Source: Acidianus brierleyi
GTDB taxonomy: Archaea; Thermoproteota; Thermoprotei_A; Sulfolobales; Sulfolobaceae
DNA length: 64,000 bases
Direction of reading: 5' to 3'
Assembly (NCBI RefSeq): GCF_003201835.2
Contig: NZ_CP029289.2
Span: 806,001 to 870,000 of the forward strand
In this document: piece by piece, positions 35,940-46,232 of the stretch
Layout of the letters: the number at the start of each line of letters is the position of its first letter
How positions within the stretch are numbered: position 1 is the stretch's first letter
Position numbers and translations under genes: made by a program
Notes under the pieces: model-generated
The model's database searches: none
Told to the model about the DNA's origin: nothing
What the model saw: the letters and a program-made list of their open reading frames with translations, nothing else

Positions 35940-37136
35940 TTACTCGCTTATTTCTTTATATAAGTCTATTAATTGATTCATAATTATTTCATTATCAAAT
36001 TTTTGGAACGCATTATCTCTTGCAATTTCTCCCATTTTTCTTACTTCTTCCCTAGATATAAGTGAAATTTTATATAATGCCTCACCAAACTCTTTTATAT
36101 CATATGTATTTACATGAAAGCCATCTACTCTGTCAGATACTTGCTCTATAAGTCCACCATTACCTTTAGTAACTATGGTAGGCCTTCCGGCTAACATAGA
36201 TTCTATAACCACTCTTCCCCATGTATCTATATATAAACTTGGCACTACAACAAAATCAACGTCATAAAGTATATCTCTAAGAGATTTGAGATACTGATCA
36301 TAAGGAACTCTCTTAGTCAGAATAACATGATCTTCTATTCCTAGTTTTTTTACGGTTTCGATAACTTGATGAGATTCTAGACCACCCGGAACTTTTAATC
36401 TTATTTTTTTATTCTTTTTAAGAGCTAGAGAGAAAGCGTAAAGTAATTGAAATATTCCCTTTTCTCTATCTGGATAACTTAAATATGCAAAAGTAAAATA
36501 TTCTCCAGGATTATACGGTACATAGTCTATGTTAAAAGTCAAAGCGTTTATATTAATTACCTTTATTTTTTCCTCAGGATAGCCTCTGCTAATTAAGACG
36601 TCTTTAACTACCTTACTTACAGCTATTATGGCCGAAGCACTTGAAACGTTTTTCTTGATTTTATCCAATTTCCTTATAGCGTATAAAGCTTCTGCTGGAG
36701 ATGTAAGTTTCCTTATTCCATTTTTCTTATATCGTATACACTTACTAACCTTCGAAATACTTTTACAATCACAGCCATCCTTTTCCATTGAATTAAAATA
36801 ACATGTAGGCCACCAGTATTGCACATTAATAACGGTTCTAATTCCTCTTTTTTCTGCGATGGGTATTATTCCATGCCACGCGTTAGCTAGGTGTATAATA
36901 GAATTCTTCTCTGGAGAAATTATGTCGAGAATTCTTTTTGAATATTCCTCAGAATTGAGCATACTTTCTTCTCCAAAAATTTTGCTCTTTGGAGGTGGAG
37001 GTAAAACATTATATGGAGATTTAAAAGTTGTATAAAATTCAGTGTCAATTCCTTTTTCCTTCAATTTCTCATATGCAATCAAAATAGTTGCATAGGTTCC
37101 CCTCTGTTGAGTCTCAGTGAGTATCCTAACTTTCAT
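35940..37136 (-). CDS. GT4 glycosyltransferase with Cys cluster
   Basis: 398 residues. GT-B domains: VRILTETQQRGTYATILIAYEKL and PSLYIDTWGRVVIESMLAGRPTIV. Between them (about residue 110-130) are four Cys in TCYFNSMEKDGCDCKSISKVSKC, a possible metal site seen in some GT4 enzymes. It is first gene of a two-gene run with 34901. Confidence 0.83.
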   Translation of the reverse strand: MKVRILTETQQRGTYATILIAYEKLKEKGIDTEFYTTFKSPYNVLPPPPKSKIFGEESMLNSEEYSKRILDIISPEKNSIIHLANAWHGIIPIAEKRGIRTVINVQYWWPTCYFNSMEKDGCDCKSISKVSKCIRYKKNGIRKLTSPAEALYAIRKLDKIKKNVSSASAIIAVSKVVKDVLISRGYPEEKIKVININALTFNIDYVPYNPGEYFTFAYLSYPDREKGIFQLLYAFSLALKKNKKIRLKVPGGLESHQVIETVKKLGIEDHVILTKRVPYDQYLKSLRDILYDVDFVVVPSLYIDTWGRVVIESMLAGRPTIVTKGNGGLIEQVSDRVDGFHVNTYDIKEFGEALYKISLISREEVRKMGEIARDNAFQKFDNEIIMNQLIDLYKEISE

Positions 37137-37205
37137 TATTCTCTTATTCTTTATAAGTTAACACGCAATTAAAAACTTTATAATAGCCTTTTCCTATTTC
37201 TTCAG

Positions 37206-38273
37206 TTATTTTTCGAGATATATGTTTAAATATTTCATAATATTTTCCCTAAATGAATTAAAAGAGAATTGTGTTGCTCTTTGTTTTGCTTTTTCACTGT
37301 ATTCTTTGTATGTTTTTTCGTCTTCTATTATTTTTATTATTTCTTCTTTTGCTTCTTCTATTGTTTTATAACCTATTCCGTATTTTCCTTCTTGTATTGT
37401 GTCTTCCCAAGTTCCTGATGACTTGTAAACTATAGGTACTGCTCCAGCATACATTGCCTCAGCAACACCAAGACCAAAATTATCATAACGCATACAGTGT
37501 AAGACTAATTTAGATTCCGCAAATATTCTCCATTTTTCTTCTTCGTTAACGTCAGTAAGCAATTCAACATCATTACCTGCTATATCCTTTAATCCTTTAT
37601 AGTACTTTAAAGATGCTGGCGCATTGTTTAGTCCTCCTATTATTTTGAATTTTATTGTTGGGTTTTTTTGTCTTACTTTTTTTGCTATTTCTATGAATTC
37701 TTCCCAGTGTTTTGATGGTATGAATTTTCCTATTCCTACTACAATGTTTTGTTTTTCTCTTGTTTCGTAGTTTTCTGGTGGTATTACTGGAGGATAAACA
37801 ACATCACAATCAAAGCCAATATTATTCTTCATAATATTTTTAACATAAATTGAACTGCATAAATTAACTTTAGATTTAGCTAATTTTTTTATAAATGGAT
37901 AAATAGATTTGAAATATATTTTTTTAATTCCATAATATGGAGGAATTCTATCATTCCTAAAAATGCCTGGAGGGTATATAATGTAATCAAGGTCTAAGCC
38001 TAAATGAAGATGCGAGTAAAATAAGTTTGCAGAGAAATCTATCCTTCTTAAAAAGGAGTTAAACCTAATTAAAGGCAAATCCACTAATGGAGATATTATT
38101 GGACCTAAGAGTATTTTCATAGAAATTTTATTAACGTTTAAGTTGAGCTTACCTAATCCTTTTGGAAAAACTGCATAAACTTCGTTATTTTCTGTCAATA
38201 TTTTTAAGAAAGAAGTAGCAAATAGTGACTCGCTAGTTAAAGATACCGGCGGCATTATCACCAAAGTTTTCAT
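37206..38273 (-). CDS. GT4 glycosyltransferase, mosaic head-to-head pair member 1
   Basis: I start at the ATG at 38273 (MKTLVIMPPVSLTSES) since the twin at 38445 begins MKSLVLMPPLRYTSES; the frame is open further upstream. About 355 residues, GT-B. Two blocks are identical to its twin (37626-37820 with 38940-39134; 37272-37484 with 39279-39491), carrying VVYPPVIPPENYETREKQN and the donor site DNFGLGVAEAMYAGAVPIVY. The N-terminal acceptor halves are different. The twins are divergent with about 170 bp between. Confidence 0.85.
   Translation of the reverse strand: MKTLVIMPPVSLTSESLFATSFLKILTENNEVYAVFPKGLGKLNLNVNKISMKILLGPIISPLVDLPLIRFNSFLRRIDFSANLFYSHLHLGLDLDYIIYPPGIFRNDRIPPYYGIKKIYFKSIYPFIKKLAKSKVNLCSSIYVKNIMKNNIGFDCDVVYPPVIPPENYETREKQNIVVGIGKFIPSKHWEEFIEIAKKVRQKNPTIKFKIIGGLNNAPASLKYYKGLKDIAGNDVELLTDVNEEEKWRIFAESKLVLHCMRYDNFGLGVAEAMYAGAVPIVYKSSGTWEDTIQEGKYGIGYKTIEEAKEEIIKIIEDEKTYKEYSEKAKQRATQFSFNSFRENIMKYLNIYLEK
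37272..37484 (-). repeat. 213-bp identical block (GT4 donor site), copy 1
   Basis: Identical by eye to 39279-39491 in inverted orientation. It codes for the donor-binding C-terminal segment; flanking sequence falls away sharply. Confidence 0.88.
37626..37820 (-). repeat. 195-bp identical block (GT4 linker region), copy 1
   Basis: Identical by eye to 38940-39134 in inverted orientation. It spans the start of the second Rossmann domain. A short further stretch (GNDVELLTDVNEEEKWR) between the two blocks is also shared. Confidence 0.88.
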
Positions 38274-38444
38274 TACATGGTTTTTCGTATTCGTAGTATA
38301 AAAAGATAAATAGAAAATAGTAATGAGTAGCCCTGAATTTATTTCCAAAAAAAATTATAGTATAAAAAGATAATGAAATGGTTAATAAAGACGTAACAAA
38401 CGCTTATGGAATAGATATATATTTTTAAAATCAAATAACTAATA

Positions 38445-39551
38445 ATGAAAAGCCTAGTACTAATGCCACCCTTAAGGTATACTAGTGAGTCAGCAGCTGC
38501 TTTAGGAGTCCTTTACTCCTTATATGAGTACGGATCAGAAATTCATTACGTTATGACTGAAAAGGTTTATGATAACTATTTTACTACTTTTCCTGAAAAA
38601 ATAGTGAAACCTTTTCTGAAATCCAAAGAGGAAAAAATTAAATTAATTAGAGGTCCTTTATATTCACCGTTTTTAGATTTAATCAGAATAAAAAATTATA
38701 CTAAGAAAAATCATATAGACAGAGTTTTCAATATGTATTATGTTGAATATCCAATAGGAATGGATGTAAGTTATGTTGTCTATCCTCATTCAATAATTGG
38801 ATATTTTAAGGACTTTAAGTTAACATACTCCAGAGTCAAATACCCTTATCTTTATACTAGTAGATTACTTACCAAAAGAATAGCTAGAAGTAAAAATTTA
38901 CTTTGTAGTTCAAATTATATAAAAAATCTGATGAAAAATATTGGCTTTGATTGTGATGTTGTTTATCCTCCAGTAATACCACCAGAAAACTACGAAACAA
39001 GAGAAAAACAAAACATTGTAGTAGGAATAGGAAAATTCATACCATCAAAACACTGGGAAGAATTCATAGAAATAGCAAAAAAAGTAAGACAAAAAAACCC
39101 AACAATAAAATTCAAAATAATAGGAGGACTAAACATGATAATGTACCCTTCTAATGAGTATTACGAAAAACTAGTAAAACTAGCAGGTAATGATGTTGAA
39201 TTGCTTACTGACGTTAACGAAGAAGAAAAATGGAGAGCATTATCTTCGGCCAAGATTATTCTGCATTGTATGAGAGAAGATAATTTTGGTCTTGGTGTTG
39301 CTGAGGCAATGTATGCTGGAGCAGTACCTATAGTTTACAAGTCATCAGGAACTTGGGAAGACACAATACAAGAAGGAAAATACGGAATAGGTTATAAAAC
39401 AATAGAAGAAGCAAAAGAAGAAATAATAAAAATAATAGAAGACGAAAAAACATACAAAGAATACAGTGAAAAAGCAAAACAAAGAGCAACAAAATTTGTA
39501 ATAGACGAGTTTAAATCAAAAATTATTGGCATTATGGATAGATTCAATTAG
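38445..39551 (+). CDS. GT4 glycosyltransferase, mosaic head-to-head pair member 2
   Basis: 368 residues, twin of the gene at 38273. The first 165 residues are distinct (YGSEIHYVMTEKVYDNYFTTF), then the shared blocks follow. TATATATTTTTAAAA near 38415-38429 fits as promoter. The domain arrangement means the two enzymes should use the same donor, but differ in acceptor or membrane partner; that is inferred from which half is conserved. Confidence 0.86.
   Translation: MKSLVLMPPLRYTSESAAALGVLYSLYEYGSEIHYVMTEKVYDNYFTTFPEKIVKPFLKSKEEKIKLIRGPLYSPFLDLIRIKNYTKKNHIDRVFNMYYVEYPIGMDVSYVVYPHSIIGYFKDFKLTYSRVKYPYLYTSRLLTKRIARSKNLLCSSNYIKNLMKNIGFDCDVVYPPVIPPENYETREKQNIVVGIGKFIPSKHWEEFIEIAKKVRQKNPTIKFKIIGGLNMIMYPSNEYYEKLVKLAGNDVELLTDVNEEEKWRALSSAKIILHCMREDNFGLGVAEAMYAGAVPIVYKSSGTWEDTIQEGKYGIGYKTIEEAKEEIIKIIEDEKTYKEYSEKAKQRATKFVIDEFKSKIIGIMDRFN
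38940..39134 (+). repeat. 195-bp identical block (GT4 linker region), copy 2
   Basis: Inverted partner of 37626-37820. Confidence 0.88.
39279..39491 (+). repeat. 213-bp identical block (GT4 donor site), copy 2
   Basis: Inverted partner of 37272-37484. Confidence 0.88.
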
Positions 39552-39664
39552 TGTACTATTATTATAATAAATTTAGATAATTATGAATTTTAAAGCTCAA
39601 AAACAATAATTATGAATATATATATTATAATTTTATTAAATGATTATGAACGATAAGTAAAAAC

Positions 39665-40300
39665 TTATATTTGTGTTCTAATTTTCATCCTTAGTCTTTG
39701 ATATAACGAGATCTTTTTTCTAGGTGTTGGTAATTTATCTGGAATCTGTCTTGTCCTTTCATTAGTAATCATTGAGTATAATGCTATATATGATAAGTCT
39801 ATTAGTTTGAAATTAAGAGGTTTTCTAGCTTTAAGGAAGACTCCTGGCTTTAATGGATCTTTTGTCAATTTTATTATTTCAAAATCACTGAAAATCTTTT
39901 CCATATCCTCAATTTCATAGCGCCAAAAATCATAAGGATATCCGTGATAAGGAAAACCAAAAGACCTAGTGGTTATGTATATGTATCCCATTGGTTTGAC
40001 AATTAGCTTCATATTGTTTATAATAGTTCTCCAATCTTTAACATGTTCTAATGTCTCTGTAGAGACTAATACATCGAAGGAATTCTCACCGAACTTTTCG
40101 ACAAGCTTATCTGCTGGAAGAACAACATCAACAAATTTTCCTTCTTCAATATCTACACCTGTATATTCCTTAGGTTTACAAAACTTCTCTATAAAAGGCC
40201 TAACGCTCCCATTTACGTACTTACTTCCCACCTCTATAACCCTCTTACCTTGAAATTCTTCGCATTGAATCTCATTTACAACAAATTCGATAACACTCAT
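39665..40300 (-). CDS. SAM-dependent class I methyltransferase
   Basis: About 211 residues, methyltransferase-11 type: RVIEVGSKYVNGSVRP (motif I), EYTGVDIEEGKFVD, and FDVLVSTETLEHVKDWR (motif IV). YPYDFWRYEIEDMEKIF is typical of methyltransferases in polysaccharide loci. The ATG at 40300 is favoured over 40309 by distance to the upstream AT-rich box. It may methylate a glycan residue or a lipid carrier-linked sugar; the target is unknown. Confidence 0.82.
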   Translation of the reverse strand: MSVIEFVVNEIQCEEFQGKRVIEVGSKYVNGSVRPFIEKFCKPKEYTGVDIEEGKFVDVVLPADKLVEKFGENSFDVLVSTETLEHVKDWRTIINNMKLIVKPMGYIYITTRSFGFPYHGYPYDFWRYEIEDMEKIFSDFEIIKLTKDPLKPGVFLKARKPLNFKLIDLSYIALYSMITNERTRQIPDKLPTPRKKISLYQRLRMKIRTQI

Positions 40301-40309
40301 ATGGCACAT

Positions 40310-40627
40310 TTAGAAAATATTAAAGTAAGAATATCCTTAAATACTTTATGATTTGACTTAGTTTTTCTTCTATCTTTAACTTTCAAATAAACTTTATAAT
40401 TTTTAAATGTTAACACTCATTTGTTTGTAAGAAAATTAAAAAAATTCGTAAGCAACAAAATCTAGTTACCATATTATAGTCATAGAAAGAATTACCTTCC
40501 CATTAAATCATACAGATCCGTATTACAGATGAAGCAGAATGTTCAATTATTATTTTGATTTCAAAATAAGTTATATGAATATCCATCTTCTTACTAAGAT
40601 TTCCAATCAAACTATAATCAGCGTAGA
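40310..40627. other. AT-rich intergenic region
   Basis: About 320 bp. Apart from the upstream AT-rich box of the methyltransferase gene I see no gene, hairpin or repeat. Confidence 0.45.
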
Positions 40628-41680
40628 CTATAAGGAATCGATAGCATCTTTTTTGACTAAGTTATCAAGATTCTTGTATGCCATATAGATAAAATTGCTA
40701 AAACTTCTTATAGTCCTAGAAACTCCTTTATTATTTAATCCTAAACCTAAACTTCTGCCCTTGTACGAACCTTTCCTATAGTTTATTATATTGACAGGTA
40801 TTTTTTTCCATAATAATTGCAGAGAAAGATCATAGTTTTCTACTCCGTTTATGAAAGTTTCGTCAAATATATTAGTGCCAAACTTGTTTAAATAACCTCT
40901 GCTAAAACCTCCGAAATCTCCAAATTTTTTAATATAAAAGTTATTTATGTACTCTCCTAATGCTCTTTCCATTAAATATCTTGCTTTATATGATATAGTA
41001 TCAGTTGATGCTACTCTTAAATCCAGGAAAGGTAAATTGAATTTTCTTAGTAAACTATTATAATATATCTGTGCTCTAGCTAAAAACCAAATTAGTGAAA
41101 TATCAAAATTTTTAGGATACCTACCAGAGAACTTTCCTTTCAATAAGGATAATCCTCCTAATAGGCAGTTCCTATATCCTTTTATTATAGTAGGTTTTAA
41201 AACTCTAATTTCACTCTTTACGAATTTGTAATTTTTTCCTACAGGAAGAATTGTATTTGGGTCTTTATAATCAAATTTTCCTAATTCTTTTTTCAAAACA
41301 CTAGGCTCGTCTATTTTATAAACGTCATCATTAGAAAATATGATCCATTCGGGATTATATTTCATTGCTTCTTTTACACAAGTATTTACACTTGTTGCGT
41401 AATTAAAATATTTTCCAGAACTTTCGCAAAATATTATATGAAGTCCATTATACATCTCCAGATCTCCTTTGGCGTACTTGTTGTTTACATCTGCTGTCGG
41501 TATAACTACGATAACGTCAGTATCTCCTTCTATTTCATGGAAAGAGATTGGAGCTCTTGGTCGGGTTTTCATCCATTTTACAAGTTCCTCTGCAGAGTTG
41601 AATTTAGTGTAAAATTTTAACACATCGTAAGGATTATCTGAATAATAAAAATCTTCAATATCGACGAGTTTACTCTGCAT
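40628..41680 (-). CDS. GT2-like (GT-A fold) putative glycosyltransferase
   Basis: I choose the ATG at 41680 (MQSKLVDIEDFYY): a TATA-like TTTATATTATA near 41702-41714 sits about 27 nt upstream, and the in-frame upstream region (to 41749) is hydrophobic and basic. About 350 residues. DTDVIVVIPTADVNN, CVKEAMKYNPEWIIFSNDDVY (DD metal site), and the late ETFINGVENYDLSLQLLW look like a remote GT2 family. Several Arg/Lys-rich stretches suggest association with acidic lipid. Substrates are unknown. Confidence 0.7.
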   Translation of the reverse strand: MQSKLVDIEDFYYSDNPYDVLKFYTKFNSAEELVKWMKTRPRAPISFHEIEGDTDVIVVIPTADVNNKYAKGDLEMYNGLHIIFCESSGKYFNYATSVNTCVKEAMKYNPEWIIFSNDDVYKIDEPSVLKKELGKFDYKDPNTILPVGKNYKFVKSEIRVLKPTIIKGYRNCLLGGLSLLKGKFSGRYPKNFDISLIWFLARAQIYYNSLLRKFNLPFLDLRVASTDTISYKARYLMERALGEYINNFYIKKFGDFGGFSRGYLNKFGTNIFDETFINGVENYDLSLQLLWKKIPVNIINYRKGSYKGRSLGLGLNNKGVSRTIRSFSNFIYMAYKNLDNLVKKDAIDSL

Positions 41681-41793
41681 TATCTTTATATAGCCATATC
41701 TATAATATAAACATTTCCTAAAAAACATAATTAAAATATCATATTTCAAATGATGTAAAAATTCTTCATTTTATAGTTATCTATATGATAATA

Positions 41794-42714
41794 TTAAAAA
41801 TGTTTAATTAACTTCTTATTATCATTTTTAAGATCACCTAATATGCCGTGAAATAGTGCTAAACTTACTAGTTTAAGCGTTATAATCAAATTAGTTTGCT
41901 CATATAGAGAAAGTACCCATGAAGGTAAAGTTTTTAGGTAAAATAAATCTATCTTCCCTCTAGAGCATAAATATACAGTATTTCTAATTATAGTATAATA
42001 CCTATAATAATTGTTATATACCACATAAAAAGCTCTATAATGCATCACTTTCTTAAATTCTCGAATTCCATGCCTAATACTCAGAATTTTTAATAAAAAT
42101 ATTATAATCTTAGAAATCTGTTTATTATATAATCTTGAATAATCTCCTATACTATGATAAATAAGCTGATAACGATATACTAATATGTAAAAACCATTCT
42201 TACGTAACCTACTGCAGTAGTCGTTATCTATTCTATCTATAAAAAGATCTTCATTATATCTAAACCTAGAACATATCTTAACATTAAGAATGCTTCCACT
42301 ATTTACCACACTTTTACATAGCTTAAAATTACCTATTTCGTTCTTTGTAGTATGCGCGTATATTCTGTTTAGAGAAATTATAGCTACCTTACCCATTATA
42401 GGCAATTTATTGTATTCATCAAAGATTTTCTGTATATCTAAATTTTCATAAATCTCAGTATCTTGATCTAACAATAATATCCAGTCTTCATTTAAGTATG
42501 AAGCTATTTTTATAGCATAATTGTAAGCTTTAGCAAGACCTTCATTGGTATTGTTTTGCACGAAATAATCACATAGCTTACGGATCTTTGATAAATCAAT
42601 ACTTGATGCATTATCTATTATTAATATTTTAGAATTTGTTATATTCTTTATCGCTATTATATTCTTATATAAAATGTTAGTATTTGGATTTCTAGTTACT
42701 ATTACTGTCAGCAT
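41794..42714 (-). CDS. GT2 glycosyltransferase, rhamnosyltransferase-like
   Basis: 306 residues. GT-A domain with LTVIVTRNPNTNILYKNI, FVQNNTNEGLAKAYNYAI, WILLLDQDTEIYENL (DxD) and an acidic FIDRIDNDYCSRLRKNG. Similar to the dTDP-rhamnosyl transferase subgroup by the NxGxAxAxNxG and DQD motifs. The C-terminus is Tyr- and Arg-rich (RAFYVVYNNYYRYYTIIRNTVY). Donor not determinable. It is AT-rich even for this island. Confidence 0.76.
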   Translation of the reverse strand: MLTVIVTRNPNTNILYKNIIAIKNITNSKILIIDNASSIDLSKIRKLCDYFVQNNTNEGLAKAYNYAIKIASYLNEDWILLLDQDTEIYENLDIQKIFDEYNKLPIMGKVAIISLNRIYAHTTKNEIGNFKLCKSVVNSGSILNVKICSRFRYNEDLFIDRIDNDYCSRLRKNGFYILVYRYQLIYHSIGDYSRLYNKQISKIIIFLLKILSIRHGIREFKKVMHYRAFYVVYNNYYRYYTIIRNTVYLCSRGKIDLFYLKTLPSWVLSLYEQTNLIITLKLVSLALFHGILGDLKNDNKKLIKHF

Positions 42715-43257
42715 TATCTCACTGAATAACTGTGTTACATATAATAATAGTATATTTAGTAATAAAAATTTCTATCTTTCAATTTTACATGAAATATACT
42801 TAATAGCTTTAAAAAATTATATATGGGAAAAGTACTTTTATTTTCAAAAGTACAGTTTATAGGAATTATTAAATAAAATTAAAAATATGAGATCTATTAT
42901 AGTAGAATTAAGTATAATTCACAAATAATAATATATATTACTATAAATTTATTTAGCTATTAATTCAATAGATTTTTCTAAAGCTAATATTTGTAAAGCA
43001 AACTGACACTAGATTGTTAAACTTTTGGTGAGTCTGTTAAGGCTACAGATTTTGCTGGTCAAGTTGTTGAGGCTAAGCTTAAGTTTTAAGCTAACTATTT
43101 ATGATTCATATGATCAATCGTTAGCCGAGCTAAGACTGTTAAAGTCAAAAGTTAGCGTTGGAATAAATTAGAAATACTGTTTATTTCAAGAAATTATCAT
43201 AACACATTTCACTTATTTGATAAAAAATTAAACTACTCTATACATAAACAATAGATA
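42715..43257. other. Intergenic region with a decayed coding remnant
   Basis: 543 bp without an intact gene. Most is very AT-rich. A G+C-richer patch at 43027-43171 can be read as a protein remnant with one frameshift (see next entry). Confidence 0.5.
43027..43171 (+). pseudogene. Unidentified gene remnant
   Basis: In one frame the DNA reads GESVKATDFAGQVVEAKLKF then a stop at 43087; in another frame it continues KLTIYDSYDQSLAELRLLK and SKVSVGIN to a stop at 43169-43171. Together this looks like the C-terminal 45 residues of a protein with a single frame change. I do not recognise the family; a transposase tail is possible. Confidence 0.35.
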
Positions 43258-44187
<930 letters not shown>

Positions 44188-44368
44188 TAATTATTAATTA
44201 TAGAGTATAAATCTTTTTTAGGTTAAATATAATGCTCTAAGTACTTCATCTCTGATAGTCCTAAAGCTTATTACTGTAGGAGAAGTAATAGTAAAAAGAT
44301 TTCCTTAAGTCAAAGGAAGTATAAAAATACCCTAAAATTTTTAAATGTGAACGAGTTACAGAATAGAA

Positions 44369-45292
44369 ATGGATGAAATTCCTATAGTTATACTCAATTA
44401 TAATGGATTGAATTTATTAAAATTATATCTGGATAGTGTTCTTAATACAGAATATCCTAACGAAGTTATAGTTGTTGATAACGGTTCTAAAGACGGAAGC
44501 TTAGATTACTTAAAAAGTAAAGGAGTAAAAACAATAGCGTTAGAAAAGAATTATGGCCCTGCATATGCTAGAAATGTTGCTATAAAGAGGTATAATACGA
44601 AATATATGGCTTTTTTAGATAATGATGTCTTAGTTCCAAGAGATTGGCTAAATCCATTGGTTGATACTATAAAAAATAAGGAAAATATAGCTGCAGTACA
44701 GAGTGTTTATACTGAATGGAAATGGGGAGATCAACCTTCTGAGATTCCTTGGTTTTCTACAGCGGCAGCATTAACCAAGAGAGATATTTTAGAAAAAATT
44801 GGCGGATTTGACGAACATTATTTCTTCTATTGGGAAGATATAGAGCTATCCTGGAGACTATATAGAGCAGGGTATAAGATTTTAATGGTTCCTAAATCTA
44901 AGGTAATTCATGAAGCTCATGGTACAGCTAAGAAATTACCATCGGCTTTTACATCATATCTTATGATGAGAAATCAGTTAATACTTTTGTTATCGTTTTA
45001 TAATAAAAAACAAATATTTACAAATTTCGTTCCTTTAGTTCTAATTAGATTTTTCCAGGCTTTCAGACCTCCTAATAGGAAAGCTAAACTAAAAGCAATA
45101 TTTTCATTAGTTGGTGAAATAAACTATGTAAGGAAGAAGAGGGCACAACTTAAAGAAATATCAAGAACATACGACGACGTATTTATGGAATATTTAGGTA
45201 GAGATCCCTTCGGCTATATAGAATTTAGATCAGTGTTTGAAGGAATAAGAACAAAAATTCATAGAAATGAACAAATATCAGTATCATCTTGA
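44369..45292 (+). CDS. GT2 glycosyltransferase
   Basis: 307 residues: DEIPIVILNYNGLNLLKLYLDSV, VIVVDNGSKDGSLDYL, MAFLDNDVLVPRDW (DxD) and GGFDEHYFFYWEDIELSWRL. No membrane segment. Same subgroup as the broken gene at 47566. It ends 9 bp inside the convergent GT2 gene. Confidence 0.87.
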   Translation: MDEIPIVILNYNGLNLLKLYLDSVLNTEYPNEVIVVDNGSKDGSLDYLKSKGVKTIALEKNYGPAYARNVAIKRYNTKYMAFLDNDVLVPRDWLNPLVDTIKNKENIAAVQSVYTEWKWGDQPSEIPWFSTAAALTKRDILEKIGGFDEHYFFYWEDIELSWRLYRAGYKILMVPKSKVIHEAHGTAKKLPSAFTSYLMMRNQLILLLSFYNKKQIFTNFVPLVLIRFFQAFRPPNRKAKLKAIFSLVGEINYVRKKRAQLKEISRTYDDVFMEYLGRDPFGYIEFRSVFEGIRTKIHRNEQISVSS

Positions 45293-46120
45293 ATATTTCT
45301 CTTCAAAGATTTTTATTGCTTCATCAAAGATGAGATCATTACAATGTGTCTTCTCATATTTCAAAAGATTATAATGTCTTTTTAAATCCCAATCTATTCC
45401 TTCTAGCTTTGGCGGTAACTTTTCTCTTAAATGTTTGGTGCATTTATAGTGAGCAAGCATCTTATATTTTGGAATAACCAACAATTTTCCAATCACATAA
45501 AAAGGAAGAAGTTCAGGATTGTCCTTAAGATAAGGAGAAGGTAAACCAGTAAGTGTCCTATCCCTATATCTTTCTATTAAGCCTTTTGCTGTTTGCCATT
45601 TAGTATGATGCATCTTATGATCGTGAAGATGATCTCCAAAAATATAATCCTTATTAGCCAAATAGAGATATTTGCAGCTGTCCGTTAGTCTGAACCATAA
45701 ATCCCAGTCTTCAATGTGTACTAAGTTTCTCCATCCTCCTACTTTAATCAGGAGTTCCCTAGGAGCTAAAATAGGAAAAGAACTTCTTCCTACTTTTAAT
45801 CCATATCCGTCATAATTATTTAGGTATTCATCAATTAATTTTTGTAGGTTATAGTATATTTGGTCTCCGTCTAAACATAATATGTACTTACCATGTGAGA
45901 GAATTAATGCCTTATTCCTAGCTCCTCCTTTAGGTCCATTATAACGATCAACTATAACGTTATCCCTCTCATAACTCTTAAGAATATCAAAAGTCCTATC
46001 CCTACTCATATTATCAATAAGTACAAATTCACCGTCTATTTGTTGGAAAATATTATCTAGCACTTTCTTAACAACAGGCTCCTCATTCCTAAAAATCATA
46101 TTAACACTAAGGCTAACCAT
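45284..46120 (-). CDS. GT2 glycosyltransferase, pair with 25053
   Basis: 278 residues, inverted twin of the gene at 25053 (MVSLSVNMIFRNEE; LCLDGDQIYYN; HIEDWDLWFRL). Differences are grouped: residues 29-37 (DGEFVLIDN against DDDTEVILIDN), a handful mid-gene, and the tail (DRTLTGLPSPYLKDNPELLPF). The region upstream of the start is unlike the twin, so its promoter is not shared. The two copies bracket about 20 kb of the island. Confidence 0.87.
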   Translation of the reverse strand: MVSLSVNMIFRNEEPVVKKVLDNIFQQIDGEFVLIDNMSRDRTFDILKSYERDNVIVDRYNGPKGGARNKALILSHGKYILCLDGDQIYYNLQKLIDEYLNNYDGYGLKVGRSSFPILAPRELLIKVGGWRNLVHIEDWDLWFRLTDSCKYLYLANKDYIFGDHLHDHKMHHTKWQTAKGLIERYRDRTLTGLPSPYLKDNPELLPFYVIGKLLVIPKYKMLAHYKCTKHLREKLPPKLEGIDWDLKRHYNLLKYEKTHCNDLIFDEAIKIFEEKYSR

Positions 46121-46232
46121 CTAATTTATTCTTATATAGATAATAATAAAAGTCTTTCCTAACAGAAAATTTTCTAGTAATTATTAACATTTATATAAAT
46201 TTTTTAAATATTTTGAAATAGTAGAACTAGAA

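Noticed and set aside
39552..39664. Small RNA gene or tRNA
   Set aside because: The sequence is almost entirely A/T without the paired stems or box motifs that would support one.
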